A stretch of DNA of 64,000 nucleotides, taken from positions 68,844,286 to 68,908,285 of the forward strand of contig CM034537.1 of the NCBI GenBank assembly GCA_020002185.1, in the 5' to 3' direction. The notes beneath the pieces are model-generated. The model was not told the origin of the DNA, ran no database searches, and worked only from the letters and a program-made list of their open reading frames with translations. The stretch's first letter is position 1, and each line of letters starts with the position of its first letter. The position numbers were made by a program, and so were the translations under genes. This document shows positions 1-9,211 of this stretch, in pieces. The DNA comes from Paraescarpia echinospica. Taxonomy: Eukaryota > Annelida > Polychaeta > Sabellida > Siboglinidae.

Positions 1-871
1 TCTCATAGTATTTCTTCATCATGTTGATGTGGAAGAGTTTACGATTATCTCCGATCTTTACCCGATAATCGTTTATCCCCACTCTCTCTATCACCTCATA
101 TGGACCCTTCCATTGCATGAGCAACTTGTTTGAATCAATAGGAAGAAGGATGAGGGCTTTGTCTCCTACTTCTAGGGTTCTCAACTTGGCCTTTCGATCA
201 AAGTGTTCCTTATACCGGTCTTGAGAATTCTTAAGATTCTCTCTAGCTAGTTCGCAAGTTGATTCTATCCGATTACGGAGATCCACTACGTACTGGTACG
301 TTTCTACTAGCTCATAGTCTGGTTTCTCATTCTCCCATAACTCTCTAAGAATCATCATAGGCCCCCTGACTGTCCTTCCATAGAGTAATTCAAAAGAGGA
401 AAATGTCATGCTCTCCTGGGGTGCTTCGCGGTATGCAAATATGAGAGGTTCCAGATACCGATTCCAGTCTCGTGGACGTTCAGAGCACATCCGCCTTAGC
501 ATCCGTTTTAAGGTACCGTTCCATTTCTCTACCAATCCATTTGCCATGGGATGGTAAGGAGAAGAGTGGACTTGTTGGATGGAGAGTAACCTAGCTACCT
601 CGGTCATAATTTTTGACACGAACTGACTGCCATTATCGCTGAGTACTATTTTAGGCAGACCCACCCTTGAGAAAATCTTCAGAAGAGCCTCTGCTATCGT
701 CTCCGTGTCGATATTCGACACTGCTACCGCTTCTGGGTATCTAGTAGCGAAATCTACAAGGGTTAAGATCCATCGATTACCTCTTTCTGTCACTGGGGTT
801 ATGGGACCAACCAAATCTATCGCTACCTTTTCAAAGGGCGTGTTTACGATGGGGATCATCTGTGAAGGAGC
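1..871 (-). pseudogene. retrotransposon integrase catalytic core (partial, runs off window)
   Basis: A minus-strand frame is open from 871 to the window edge, about 290 codons. It has the rve (DDE) integrase fold. The first catalytic Asp is in VAIDLVGPI, the second in VLSDNGSQF, and the Glu in NGLVEKWNG. After the core comes the C-terminal region (LLYGRTVRGP, then KLRTLEVGDKALIL and VIERVGINDYRVKIG). A TAG at 874-872 and a frame change near 950 separate it from the HHCC region upstream, which still shows FCQSCDICQR at about 935-900. The enzyme would insert retrotransposon cDNA into host DNA. All three acidic residues remain, but the reading frame is broken. Confidence 0.85.
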
Positions 872-945
872 CTAAGGGACATTGCCTCGACTAACGGTCC
901 TCTGACAGATGTCACATGACTGGCAGAATCTGTGGACATCACCCA

Positions 946-1935
946 CTATCCCGACTTCCTAATTCCCTGATGTTTAGATAGAATGGTTTCATGTCTTAAC
1001 GTCATGATTCGATTGCGCAACACTCGGGGAACTACTAGTTGTTTCACAGTCTCACCCTCTTTCCCTTTCTGATACAGACGATAAAGGAGCCCCCTTTTGA
1101 TCACGAATTGACTTGTTCGTTCTCCCTTAGGTTTCCCTTTAGTCAATTCAGCCGAATCAAAGCATTTCTTTAAGGTCTCATCCCCTTTTTGCTCTCTCAA
1201 GAAATCATCGGCGGATATACTCGCACCAACAACTTGAGGCACTATCAAAGGTTTTGTGGGTTTAGAAAGGCGCTCCCGTTGAGCACGTGTTTCTACAGCA
1301 CAACCGGTGACTGGGGTGTCATTCAAAGGGGTCTCAACAGTAACGGGGACACCATCTGACTTGGTTCCTCGAAAAGGAGAACCTTCACTGTTATCGGAAC
1401 AGGGCAAATTTAGTTCATCAACATTGCCAATGACTAAGTCATCAACGGGGTTGTTTAGACATAGCGCTTCAATTTCTCCTGTGAAAAAAGGAGTTCTCAC
1501 ATAGTACCGGGCAGTTGGGACTTCAATGACGGATCGGTCCATCAGCATAAGGACTTTGGTTTTCCCAGTTAACTGATTCTCCGGAACTAGGCTACGTCGT
1601 ACAACGACTCCGTTACACCCGCTGTCGCGAAGGACTTTCACTGGGGATCCCCCCACATACCCCTCGACAACAGGTAAGTTACAACCGTTTTCGTGTTGTA
1701 CACAAGCACTAGCAATTACGGGGATCTTACATCCACATTGCAAAGTGACATCAGTCCCACCCACAGGATACTGGCGACTAGGGGAATTCTGGTTTAGCAC
1801 AACTGCACAATTCCCAACCACTGGTTTCATCCTTTGCGGTGGAGGATTCCTATTCTGCACTCCCACTGTACACTGTCTCGCGATGTGACCTAGCCGATTA
1901 CAAAGGAAACATGTACGCGGCGGAGTAACGGGCCG
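946..1935 (-). pseudogene. gag zinc knuckle + aspartic protease + integrase N-terminal region
   Basis: This frame carries a retroviral-type zinc knuckle (CFLCNRLGHIARQC, C-x2-C-x4-H-x4-C, about 1917-1875). Next is an aspartic protease with the active-site motif LRDSGCNGVVV, with DSG where many relatives have DTG, and a flap/dimer segment ending VIGNVDEL. A short linker leads to an integrase zinc-binding start (QLVVPRVLRNRIM, then the two His of LRHETILSKHQG). No reverse transcriptase lies between protease and integrase. The frame stops at 946, just where the integrase HHCC region should continue in another frame, so a small deletion or frameshift is present. The knuckle is out of frame with gag because of the 29-bp tandem duplication at 1973-2030. 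Confidence 0.8.
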
Positions 1936-2900
1936 CGGGGTAGGGTTACAAATAGGGTACCTCCCCTCCCCTGATCTACTTTTCGGGACGGGTGAAGGGA
2001 AGATCTACTTTTCGGGACGGGTGAAGGGAAGGGAGTTGGTCGGACTCGGTCTCTACGGTTTTCCCGTATACCATATGATGAATGGGCATCTGTAAATGTT
2101 CTCACCAATTCTAACAAATTCTCTTTCCTCACCGGTTTGTGTACTCTCAGAAACACGGACAGTTCCCTATGGCACATAAACAAGAATTGCTCTCTCAGAA
2201 TGAGTTCCTTAAGGCCCTCGAAAGACTCATTAATGTTTGACAAAGAAATCCACTGAGTCAAATAATGCTCCATATGAGCAAAATACTGCGACACTGTTTC
2301 GGTGGAATTTAGAGAACAGGTGTAAAACTTCTTACCAAAATCGCCTACAGTCAGTCGGTACCATCCTAGCAATGTTTGCTTTAACTGGTCATAATCGTTG
2401 GCCACGGAGATCGGGGAACGGGAATAGACTTCCAGTGCATGACCAGTTAACAATGCGCTCAGAAATATCACGTAATTCTCGCGCTCCCAACCCTGGTTTT
2501 CCGCATATCTTTCAAAGGGCTGGAGATAGGCATCAATCGAATCCCTGTCTTCGTTAAAACAGGGTAACGGAGGACTACGGACTCCCATAGTAATGGCTGA
2601 AACATTACTCACCGAATCTCGGTTCTCTAAGGTAGTAGCCTCGTTATGGAGCCTGGCCATCTTTTCTTCATGCTCCATTTCGCGCGCGCGTATCTCGACC
2701 TGGAGCCTCTCCTTCTCCATATCGGCCTGCCTTGCTGCCTCCTTTTCTCGGAGATCGGCCTGGAGCCTCTCTTTCTCCGCCTCGCGAGCGGCCTGTCGCT
2801 CAGCCCGGGAGGTTCCTTGTTCATCACGAACAAATGCCTGAAATTCGGGACCTGTTAACACTAACTTCTCGCCTAACTCAATTAATTGAGCAAGATCCAT
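1890..2900 (-). pseudogene. gag polyprotein of the gypsy element
   Basis: This is a 336-codon frame from an ATG at 2900. Residues about 45-95 are a Glu/Arg-rich coiled coil (repeats of EAEKERLQADLREKE type). A capsid-like helical region follows (about 110-280), with PCFNEDRDSIDAYLQPFER, SALLTGHALEVYSR and LILREQFLFMCHRELSVFL, the pattern of SCAN-related gypsy gags. The frame ends in unrelated codons after residue about 300, because a 29-bp duplication shifts it out of the zinc-knuckle frame. Gag would form the cytoplasmic virus-like particle. It is the best-preserved part of the element, but is probably not functional here. Confidence 0.8.
1973..2030. repeat. 29-bp perfect tandem duplication inside gag
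   Basis: The unit beginning GATCTACTTTTCGGGACGGG occurs at 1973-2001 and again at 2002-2030. Its length is not a multiple of three. The distance from the gag start to the protease frame becomes a multiple of three if one unit is discounted, so this duplication is the lesion that separates gag from the zinc knuckle and protease. Confidence 0.9.
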
Positions 2901-3511
2901 GTTTGCAAACTAGTGCAACACACGAAATTATCACTAAACGGATATCACGTTTAAGTAATACACAAGGTAAACCACCTGTAAACAACAAAAGTGTTAGCTA
3001 CGCTACAACACTCTACACAATCTTCTCATAAGACTGGAATAATGAAATCACAATACGACTTCAACCACGCCGTGTCAACTTTCAACACACGGACATTCTG
3101 TGGGACTTTAATCGGCCCAATGCCAACTAGGCAAATGCAACAAGTAATTCAACTTCTTCGTACAGTTGAAAAATAACAAAGCTTCTGTTTTCCCTTAATT
3201 CGACGATTAATTCATGGTCCTTTACAGCTGAAATAAACAATTTTAATATCCCAAAACGGGAATGACATACCATAAATGTAACGAGAAATATGGGACTCAG
3301 AATAATGTCCGGGCAGAAACGACAACGGGCATGTGAATTACTCTACACTACAGCTACTGGAAGGAATAGATGTAGGTTTCGTCTCTAGCCACGGAACAAC
3401 GCTGACACTCCACGGAACCAGAGTGCAGCTAAGTTCTATGTTGCCGTCACGTGTTACCCGCAATTCATAGCGTTGACCGAAGGTGTTATTTTAATTCCCC
3501 CCTCGCCGGAA

Positions 3512-3530
3512 TCCCGCGTACAAGCCCCCA
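3512..3530 (-). other. retrotransposon primer-binding site (tRNA-Pro-like)
   Basis: On the minus strand, four bases after the LTR end, the sequence reads TGGGGGCTTGTACGCGGGA. It begins with TGG, as primer-binding sites do (complement of the tRNA CCA end), and resembles the tRNA-Pro type used by many retroelements. It lies between the LTR and gag, as expected. Confidence 0.7.
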
Positions 3531-3534
3531 ATTA

Positions 3535-3935
3535 TGTCACGGATTAGCGAGGTCTCCGTACACTAGATGGCTCAGTCTAGTAGGGTTCTTATATATCAAG
3601 GTCAACGCATATGAGAAAGAACGGTTATCGTGAACAAGCTACAAAGAACGAGGGAAATTTGATAAACTTTATTACAAGATATCTTCCTTTTGGTAAATAT
3701 CTCGATTAACAAAATAAACAGAATAAAGAAATCCCGTAACCAAATCTTAATAGAACATAATAAACAATAACACTGAATCTTTCGATTATCACATTCCACT
3801 TCCTTTCTAAGATGGATTATACCGCTACACGACCATACGCTAGGCGCCAAGTGTTATCTAAGAATAATTCCATAATATAAATACACAGTATAAGCTAGTC
3901 CTCGCGGATTCTCATTACAGTAATCTGTTACAACA
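3535..3935 (-). repeat. 5' long terminal repeat of the gypsy element
   Basis: On the plus strand the segment starts TGTCACGG and ends TTACAACA, giving the TG...CA ends of an LTR next to the primer-binding site. On the minus strand a TATTTATA-like box lies near 3885 and an AATAAA at 3674-3669, consistent with a U3-R-U5 order. The right end is set by eye within a few bases. The partner LTR is outside the window. Confidence 0.65.
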
Positions 3936-3937
3936 CA

Positions 3938-3973
3938 CATATATATTTATATATATATATATATATATATATG
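3938..3973. repeat. (AT)n microsatellite
   Basis: An AT dinucleotide run sits between the LTR and block A. Block B begins at a scaffold gap just where the sequence after this run would start, so the run may have broken the assembly there. Confidence 0.9.
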
Positions 3974-4111
3974 TGAATACTTCCTGGGTAATAATACTTC
4001 ACTTCAAAACCACAGATAACAACTAATCATAATACAGCAAATAATAGATACGTTCAATCAGAAAATAGACATTTACACTGGGCTAGTCCCATCTCGAATA
4101 TATACGAACGT

Positions 4112-4620
4112 TTGTTGAAGTCAACACGCCGAGCTCAGAACACAATTAGAACGATGTATCTCGGCCGCACGAGTGATGATGTCGGGCAATTGACGATTGC
4201 CGTTGTACGCCGCGAATTATCGAGTTGCATCCGTTCGATGATCGCACGGTCGCAAACGATTGCGAAGTCAGTTGAATACGTTCAACTGAAAGACGAAGCC
4301 GGGCAGTAGACGCTTACCGCCGGCCGCTACGAATTCGAAAGAGAGGTCTTGTTTTGTCGCAAACGATCGAGAATTCGGATGAACGGGTTCGCGCGAATGA
4401 CGACGCCTGGCAGAATACGTTTACCGCCGGCTGCTACGAGTCGCATTCGGTCAAGCTTTCTGACGATATCGCTGTGAGACCGCTGTTCGAGGATGGCCCG
4501 TGCTGGGTGAGCGCGTCGCGATTATCGCTCATCGACGGAAATACGTTGGGGTCGACCGGAATGTTGTCTCAAAGTACTGCTGACGTGGCGGCATGGTTTC
4601 TTCGAAGTTCGATCCAATAG
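4112..4620 (+). other. GC-rich coding-like tract with about 107-bp degenerate tandem repeats
   Basis: Two open stretches (4112-4309 and 4354-4620) are separated by a TAG and a frame change. I do not recognise the product. Three related modules occur near 4175, 4292 and 4399, 107-117 bp apart. In protein form they share a core such as DDVGQLTIA, DEAGQ-TLTAGRYE and DDAWQNTFTAGCYE. The base composition (CG-rich, many CGA/CGC) matches the Polinton genes to the right, so it may be a degraded repeat-containing element protein. The last 60 codons (DGPCWVSASRLSLIDG region) are unique. Confidence 0.4.
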
Positions 4621-5119
4621 TCACTCTGGACACTGAATATTACACACACACAAAAGTTTGGGAACGTAACCCACGCTAACGATTCCCACCACGCTTTATG
4701 ACTTTCCTTGCCATTCTCTTGGCAGCAGGGCAACCTGTCTAGTTCAACCCTGGATCTGTCCCAGTCCTTCGCCAGCGTCCAGTTGGCGAAATGCGTACAA
4801 CAAACGTTTATATAAGCAGACCTAATTACACATAATATGACAGGTTTCCATAATTTCTATTGGCTAATGCAATATACTATTCAAACTAGACATTGTGGAA
4901 CACCCTCTCTACGATTACAGTGAAACCACCTGCTTGCCTAGAAACACTAGCAACACAATACCACGCTTCACTGAGCGCATCTGCAACCGAGTTGCTGTAA
5001 TTACGTAACTAAGGCGGTTGGTTAACAATATGTCTATCTACTGGCTTGACCTTTCTAATTTATAAAATTAAACCTCAGGAAGGTAGATTTAAACATCAAG
5101 AAATAGCAGAAATGCTACA
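4621..5119. other. non-coding AT-richer spacer
   Basis: No open frame or recognisable domain is visible. It is present in both copies, with single-base differences at 4759 and 4857. Confidence 0.6.
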
Positions 5120-5239
5120 CCGTTGTAACAAGCGTTGTCGACGAGACCGATGCCGTCGACGACGACGACGTCCGCGAACACGTTCCATGGCGTTTCTGCG
5201 GCAACAAATGCCTTAAAGCCGAGATCATCTTCCTGTGTC
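5120..5239 (+). pseudogene. duplicated fragment of the membrane-protein gene (module 1)
   Basis: About 110 bases here nearly repeat 5910-6022 (shared runs such as GTTCCATGGCGTTTCTGCGG), which is the middle of the membrane-protein gene at 5855. The match stops at ATCATCTTCCTGT. The next bases belong to the integrase tail, making a chimeric junction at about 5239. It encodes only the acidic segment and the FCGN(E/K)C-like motif, without the membrane helix. It looks like a template-switch or recombination scar. Confidence 0.75.
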
Positions 5240-5544
5240 GGTTCAAGAAAGGGTACATGGCTAACTGGAGCGAAGAGCTCTTCACCGTCGCCGAAACGCA
5301 CCCGTCCGACCCTCCCGTCTACCGATTGAAGGACGACGCCGGAACGCTACTAGACGACACCTTCTGCGAACCGGAACTTCAACGAGTAACCGTCCTGAAG
5401 GATAAACTGTATCGCGTGGAGGCCGTTCTACAGCGTCGGCGACGTAACGGGGGCGGTATGGAAGTGCTAGTGAAATGGGGGGTTTATCCGGCTTCCTTCA
5501 ACAGCTGGATCGACGCCAAGGAGCTCATAAACTATAAAGGGTAG
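5240..5544 (+). pseudogene. Polinton integrase C-terminal tail with chromodomain
   Basis: The open frame from RFKKGYMANWSEELF to a stop at 5542-5544 is the end of a Polinton-type retroviral-like integrase (the family annotated in animals as F54H12.3-like). Residues after NWSEELFTV form an SH3-like strand region (PPVYRLKDDAG). A chromodomain follows: LYRVEAVLQRRRRNGGGME, then LVKWGVYPASFNSWI. Chromodomains of this kind are thought to steer integration to chromatin. The zinc-binding and catalytic rve domains are missing and are replaced upstream by a piece of the membrane-protein gene, so the enzyme is inactive. The tail itself has no internal lesion in either copy. Confidence 0.85.
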
Positions 5545-5578
5545 GAGCGCCTCGGCGTCGGATGGTTGTCGCGCGACG

Positions 5579-5830
5579 ATGACCGACGAGGCGACAACGA
5601 TCGCCGACCGCCGCCGCCGCCGCCGTATCCGCCCTTGTCGATGCGACCGATGATATCGACGACGACCGAGACGTCGGCGAACGCGCTCCATGATGTTTCT
5701 GCGGCCGCGATTGCCCCTTCCTCGGTAGGGCGGCATTGGACGCGATACTCGTGGTGCGTGCGACTGCATAATTGCAACGCGTCATACAGCCGTCGATTCC
5801 TCGAGCGCCTGATTAAGCAAGGATGCCGTA
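5579..5830 (+). pseudogene. degenerate second copy of the membrane-protein gene (module 2)
   Basis: It starts with the same ATGACCGACGAGG and upstream GCGACG as the intact gene at 5855, then has an expanded CCG run (about 5608-5625). The related acidic stretch (VDATDDIDDDRDVGERAP) follows, then a TGA, then FCGRDCP, which corresponds to FCGNECP of the intact gene. It is frameshifted and lacks the membrane segment. With modules 1 and 3 it shows a local triplication of the 5' half of this gene. Confidence 0.7.
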
Positions 5831-5854
5831 TCGTCAGACGGCAGTCGTGCGACG

Positions 5855-6175
5855 ATGACCGACGAGGTGACTACTATTGCCGAAGACCCCGCCGACGCCA
5901 CATCCACCGTTGTAACAACCGTTGTCGACGCGACCGATGCCGTCGACGACAACGACGTCCGCGAACACGTTCCATGGCGTTTCTGCGGCAACGAATGCCC
6001 TAAAGCCGAGATCATCTTCCTGTATCAGATCGTCGTCCTGTACACCGTTATCGTAGTCAGTATATACAATCTGACGCGCGGCCAGGGCGACTCCAACCTG
6101 TGGACGGCACTGCTGGGTAGCTGTCTCGGCTACCTACTACCGAATCCGTCTATGAGACGCGATGGCATCGTCTGA
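5855..6175 (+). CDS. Polinton-associated small membrane protein
   Basis: 106 codons from an ATG at 5855. Residues 1-40 are acidic and Thr/Val/Asp-rich. A short Cys motif follows (FCGNECPKAE, about 44-53), then a hydrophobic helix (IIFLYQIVVLYTVIVVSIYNL, about 54-74) and a conserved tail (WTALLGSCLGYLLPNPS). Small single-helix proteins with this YLLPNP ending are regular neighbours of the capsid genes in invertebrate Polintons; their function is unknown. The stop at 6173-6175 overlaps the ATG-containing start region of the penton-like gene (6162). The frame is intact and identical in copy B. Confidence 0.75.
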   Translation: MTDEVTTIAEDPADATSTVVTTVVDATDAVDDNDVREHVPWRFCGNECPKAEIIFLYQIVVLYTVIVVSIYNLTRGQGDSNLWTALLGSCLGYLLPNPSMRRDGIV

Positions 6176-7017
6176 CTTTTAACTGACGCTGCCGAGCAAC
6201 GTGTCTATGAAGGCGCACGCCGAAAACACGTTGACTCACTACACCACGAATCTACCGCAACGCGTCTACCTGTCGGAGCAGTGGGAATGCGGGATGGTGG
6301 CGCTACAGTACCCGCATACCTGGTACAACGTGAGAGAAAAGGATGCGTACTTTTTCTTGGCTTGCGGGTCGGGGGTGCAGGGTGTTTACACCACCTCGGA
6401 CGGTAGTAAAATTCTCCGGTAGGGCAACATCCCTCACGGCTTTTACAACAGCGCCTACGAGTTGATGCACAAAATCAACGAGTCACTGACGAGACTGAGC
6501 ACCGATAAAGTCAAGGCGCGCCTGGAAGGACAGCACCAACTCTAACCGGATGAAGTTGCGTCTATCGCCGAGCGACGAATTTAACATACCCCGTCGGAGC
6601 CACCTGAAGAAAATACTAGGATTCGAGTCGAACCGCATCGCGAGTTTTGCGCCGACGCCCACCGACAACGTCGTCATCAGCACCATGCCCGTCACGTATA
6701 CCTTCGAGTACAAAGGGGACTACACGGTGGACATGCAGCGAAGAGTCGACACCATGTACGTGTATACGGACATCGTGGAACCGCGCATCGTCGGCGACGT
6801 TTTCGCCCCGCTCCTCCGAACCGTCCCCGTCTACGGTATGAACGGGCTCACTATATCGAATGTTTTCGACCGCGTCCAAAACGTGCCTCTCCTTCGGCGA
6901 CAATTCGATTCGATCGAGATAGATATAAGAGACGACATCGGTCAACCGATACCATTCGAACAGGGGAAACTCTTGACGACGCTTCACATCAGACGTTGCA
7001 AATCCAAACTGTTCTGA
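6162..7017 (+). pseudogene. penton-like minor capsid protein, broken
   Basis: Coding similarity runs from an ATG at 6162 through LTLPSNVSM, LSEQWECGMVALQYPHTWYNV (about 6265-6330), GFYNSAYELMHKINESL, then SPSDEFNIPRRSHLKKILGF and VPVYGMNGLTISNVFDRVQ to LLTTLHIRRCKS. This matches the single-jelly-roll minor capsid (penton-like) protein that precedes the small basic protein and major capsid in Polintons. In-frame stops lie at 6180, 6420 and 6543, with a +1 change between 6545 and 6550. The last 155 codons (6550-7017) are open. It would form the vertices of the capsid. The lesions are the same in copy B. Confidence 0.75.
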
Positions 7018-7019
7018 CG

Positions 7020-7445
7020 ATGGCAGCAGCGAGAGCCGGCCGCAACGTGTACGAGGACTACTACACTCAACAGGTCGGCGGTAACCTGCCGGTCTTCGTC
7101 GGCGGTAGAGTACAGAGGGGACACGGCTTGGGCAATCTCTTCGGGAGCCTGTTTCGGAGCGCCATGCCGCTTATCAAGAGAGGGGCCTTGGCGCTGGGAA
7201 AACGCGCTCTCAACACGGGTGTGATCGTGGCGCGGGACGTCGTCGCCTGCGAGAATTTGAAACAGTCGGTAAAACGACGCGCGAAGGAGGCGGGCGCCGC
7301 CCTTCTCGACGGGCTGTTGAATTCGCCGTCAACGCCGCCGAAACAGCGACGACGCGCTATAAAGCCGCCCGGCAAACCGTCAACTCCTAGTAAGAAGAAA
7401 CACCGTCGAAAGGAACAGACGTCGAGCGACATATTCCCCGCATAG
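7020..7445 (+). CDS. small basic Polinton virion-like protein (PX/pVI-like)
   Basis: 141 codons from an ATG three bases after the previous stop. The N-terminus has YEDYYTQQVGGNLPVFVGG. A Gly-rich, amphipathic middle follows (GHGLGNLFGSLFRSAMPLIKR, positions 7121-7180), then a second helix (ALGKRALNTGVIVARDVV). The tail is Lys/Arg/Pro-rich (KQRRRAIKPPGKPSTPSKKK) and would suit DNA binding. This order and composition is that of the small basic protein between penton and major capsid in Polintons, often compared with adenovirus core or pVI-type proteins. The frame is intact. Copy B differs by one Ser-to-Pro change in the tail. Confidence 0.7.
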   Translation: MAAARAGRNVYEDYYTQQVGGNLPVFVGGRVQRGHGLGNLFGSLFRSAMPLIKRGALALGKRALNTGVIVARDVVACENLKQSVKRRAKEAGAALLDGLLNSPSTPPKQRRRAIKPPGKPSTPSKKKHRRKEQTSSDIFPA

Positions 7446-7446
7446 A

Positions 7447-8720
7447 ATGGCGTTCGTTCATCGACAGTCGTGCGAGGGCCTGAAGAGCGAACTGGACCTG
7501 TTCAGCGTGCCTATGACGCAGACGAGCATCGAGAGCTGTCAGTGGATCGATCACCTGCCGCTGGCGTCCCTCGACGCTGGCGGCGCTATCGAGTTCCTCG
7601 TACCGGGATCGGGAGACGACTATCTGGACCTGGCGAGCGATAGACTGTACGCGCGCGTCAAGTTGGTGCAGGAGAACGGCACCGATCTCGCGAACGACAG
7701 CGTCTTGGGCCCGGTCAACAATTTCCTGCATTCGATGTTCAGTCAAGTCGACGTGTCGCTGAACGGCACGCTCGTGAAGCCGTCGACCAATACGTATCCG
7801 TACCGGGCCTATATCGAAACCCTGCTGAGTTACGGTTCCGACGCCAAACACTCGCAGCTCGGGGCCGGTCTGTGGTGTAAGGACACCGCCGGGTACATGG
7901 AGGCGACTGCGAACGCCAACAACGGGTACGCGCATCGGCGCCACTTCATACGGGACAGCCGCGAGGTGGACCTGTTGGGACGCCTGCTCGCCGACGTGTT
8001 CTCGCAAGACCGGTACCTACTGAACGGCGTCACGTAAAGTTCCGACTGGTGCGAAGCAAGGACGCCTTCGCGCTCATAGGAGTGGTCGCCGATCCGGGTT
8101 TCAAAATTGTCCTACTGGAGACCTACCTGCAAGTGCGAAAGGCCAAGGTGAACCCATCCGTCCAGCTCGGTCACATCAAAGCGTTGACGAAGGGGACGGT
8201 CAAGTATCCGCTGCGTCGAGACGACTGCAAGGTGTTCTCGTTACCACAGGGCACGATGTCTCATACGCACGATAACGTCTACCTGGGCACGCTCCCGAAA
8301 CGCATGTTCATGTGCCTGATCGACAACGACGCCTATAACGGGGCCTACGATAAAATCCGTTTATCGGGAAGCACAACGACATAAACTCCCTTGCCCTCTA
8401 CGTCGGCGGACACCAGGTGCCGGGCGTTAGATCCGAAGCTACATGAACCTCTTCGCGGCGACGGGGAAAGCGTACGAGGACGAGGGGAACGAACAGACGC
8501 GCGCCGACTTCGGCGACGGCTACACAATCTTCGGCTTCGACCTGTCGCCCGACTGCTGCGACGGCGATCTTTTCAACGTCGTGCCTAAGGGGATCCTGCG
8601 CGTGGAGGTCCACTTCGCGGCGGCGCTGCCCCGGACGGTGAACGTCGTCGTGTACGGGGAGTTCGAGACGGTGCTCGAGATCGACAAGAACCAGAACGTT
8701 TCACCTGATACGCCGCCTAC
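7447..8720 (+). pseudogene. major capsid protein (F54H12.2-like, double jelly-roll type), broken
   Basis: It starts at an ATG one base after the previous stop. The first 196 codons carry the family signature: ELDLFSVPMTQTSIESCQWI, then GGAIEFLVPGSGDDYLDL and DVSLNGTLVKPSTNTYPYRA. The frame shifts at about 8034 (stop 8035-8037) and continues with FRLVRSKDAFAL to 8384. It shifts again around 8380-8440, and the last open part runs from 8443 (NLFAATGKAYEDEG ... VVVYGEFETVLEIDKNQNV). Animal annotations call this family F54H12.2-like; it is the Polinton capsid protein. The expected C-terminal end is lost where the sequence passes into the protease. The same breaks occur in copy B. Confidence 0.8.
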
Positions 8721-8728
8721 GGTCAACG

Positions 8729-9094
8729 CGTACACTAAAAAACGTCGTCATCGGTGTCCTGCCTAAAGACGGCTCACCGCTTACCCGACGGCCTTCGGGG
8801 GAGCACTGGGTGGCCGTCTGCGTGGACGCCGACCGGCGAGACGACTACTTCGATTCCCATGGACTGCCACCGTTGCACGCCGACTTTCACGCCTTCCTTC
8901 GCCGCAACTGCGACTCGTGGACGTACAACGACAAGAGACTGCAGAGCGGCGTATCTAACGTGTGCGGACAATATTGCGTCGCCTACCTGCTCTTACGATG
9001 CCGCGGCATGCCGCTAAGCGGCTTCCAGTGCCTGTTCGGTCCCGATAGGGTGGCCAACGACTGTCACGTATTCGACTGGCTAAAACCGCATTGA
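8729..9094 (+). pseudogene. adenain-like maturation cysteine protease, 5'-truncated
   Basis: The frame includes GEHWVAVCVDADRRDDYFDS (catalytic His in GEHW, probable acidic partner in YFDSHG) and VCGQYCVAYLLLRCRG, which carries the nucleophile Cys region. It ends FDWLKPH. This is the C5-type protease of Polintons and adenoviruses, which processes capsid precursors. The N-terminal part and start codon are absent. The upstream bases read directly into the capsid-protein tail in another frame, so a deletion fused the two genes. The catalytic motifs look intact, but there is no credible start. Confidence 0.75.
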
Positions 9095-9211
9095 ATGTAT
9101 CGCTTACTAGCTAGCGCCTATCGCTTATTAAACGGCCGCGACCGATTATCCGAACCGACTTTGTCGGACCCGCAAGAGCTCCTCGCCGTATGGCAGGCAA
9201 GACTGAAGTAG
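9095..9211 (+). CDS. 38-codon ORF directly after the protease, unknown
   Basis: The ATG abuts the protease stop (TGA then ATG). The product starts MYRLLASAYRLLNGRDRL and ends LLAVWQARLK. It is intact in both copies; the one base difference near the end is A/G at about 9202. An AATAAA follows 25 bp later. It could be the last gene of the plus-strand transcription unit. No family is recognised, and at this length chance cannot be ruled out. Confidence 0.35.
   Translation: MYRLLASAYRLLNGRDRLSEPTLSDPQELLAVWQARLK

Larger units (their letters stand above)
1..3935 (-). mobile_element. Ty3/gypsy LTR retrotransposon, Gmr1-like, 5' part only
   Basis: Read on the minus strand the order is LTR (3935-3535), primer-binding site (3530-3512), a leader of about 600 bp, gag (2900-1890), zinc knuckle and aspartic protease, integrase zinc-binding region, then integrase core running off the left edge at position 1. 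Protease is followed directly by integrase with no reverse transcriptase between them. That is the pol order known for Gmr1-like Ty3/gypsy elements, in which RT/RNase H follow integrase; here they would lie left of the window. The copy is dead: frameshifts lie near 2000 and 950 and there is a stop at 874-872. The Gmr1-like assignment is an inference from domain order, because no RT sequence is visible. Confidence 0.85.

Noticed and set aside
7387..8007. 206-codon minus-strand frame opposite the capsid gene
   Set aside because: It is a shadow frame of a CG-rich coding region. The plus strand carries the recognisable capsid motifs.
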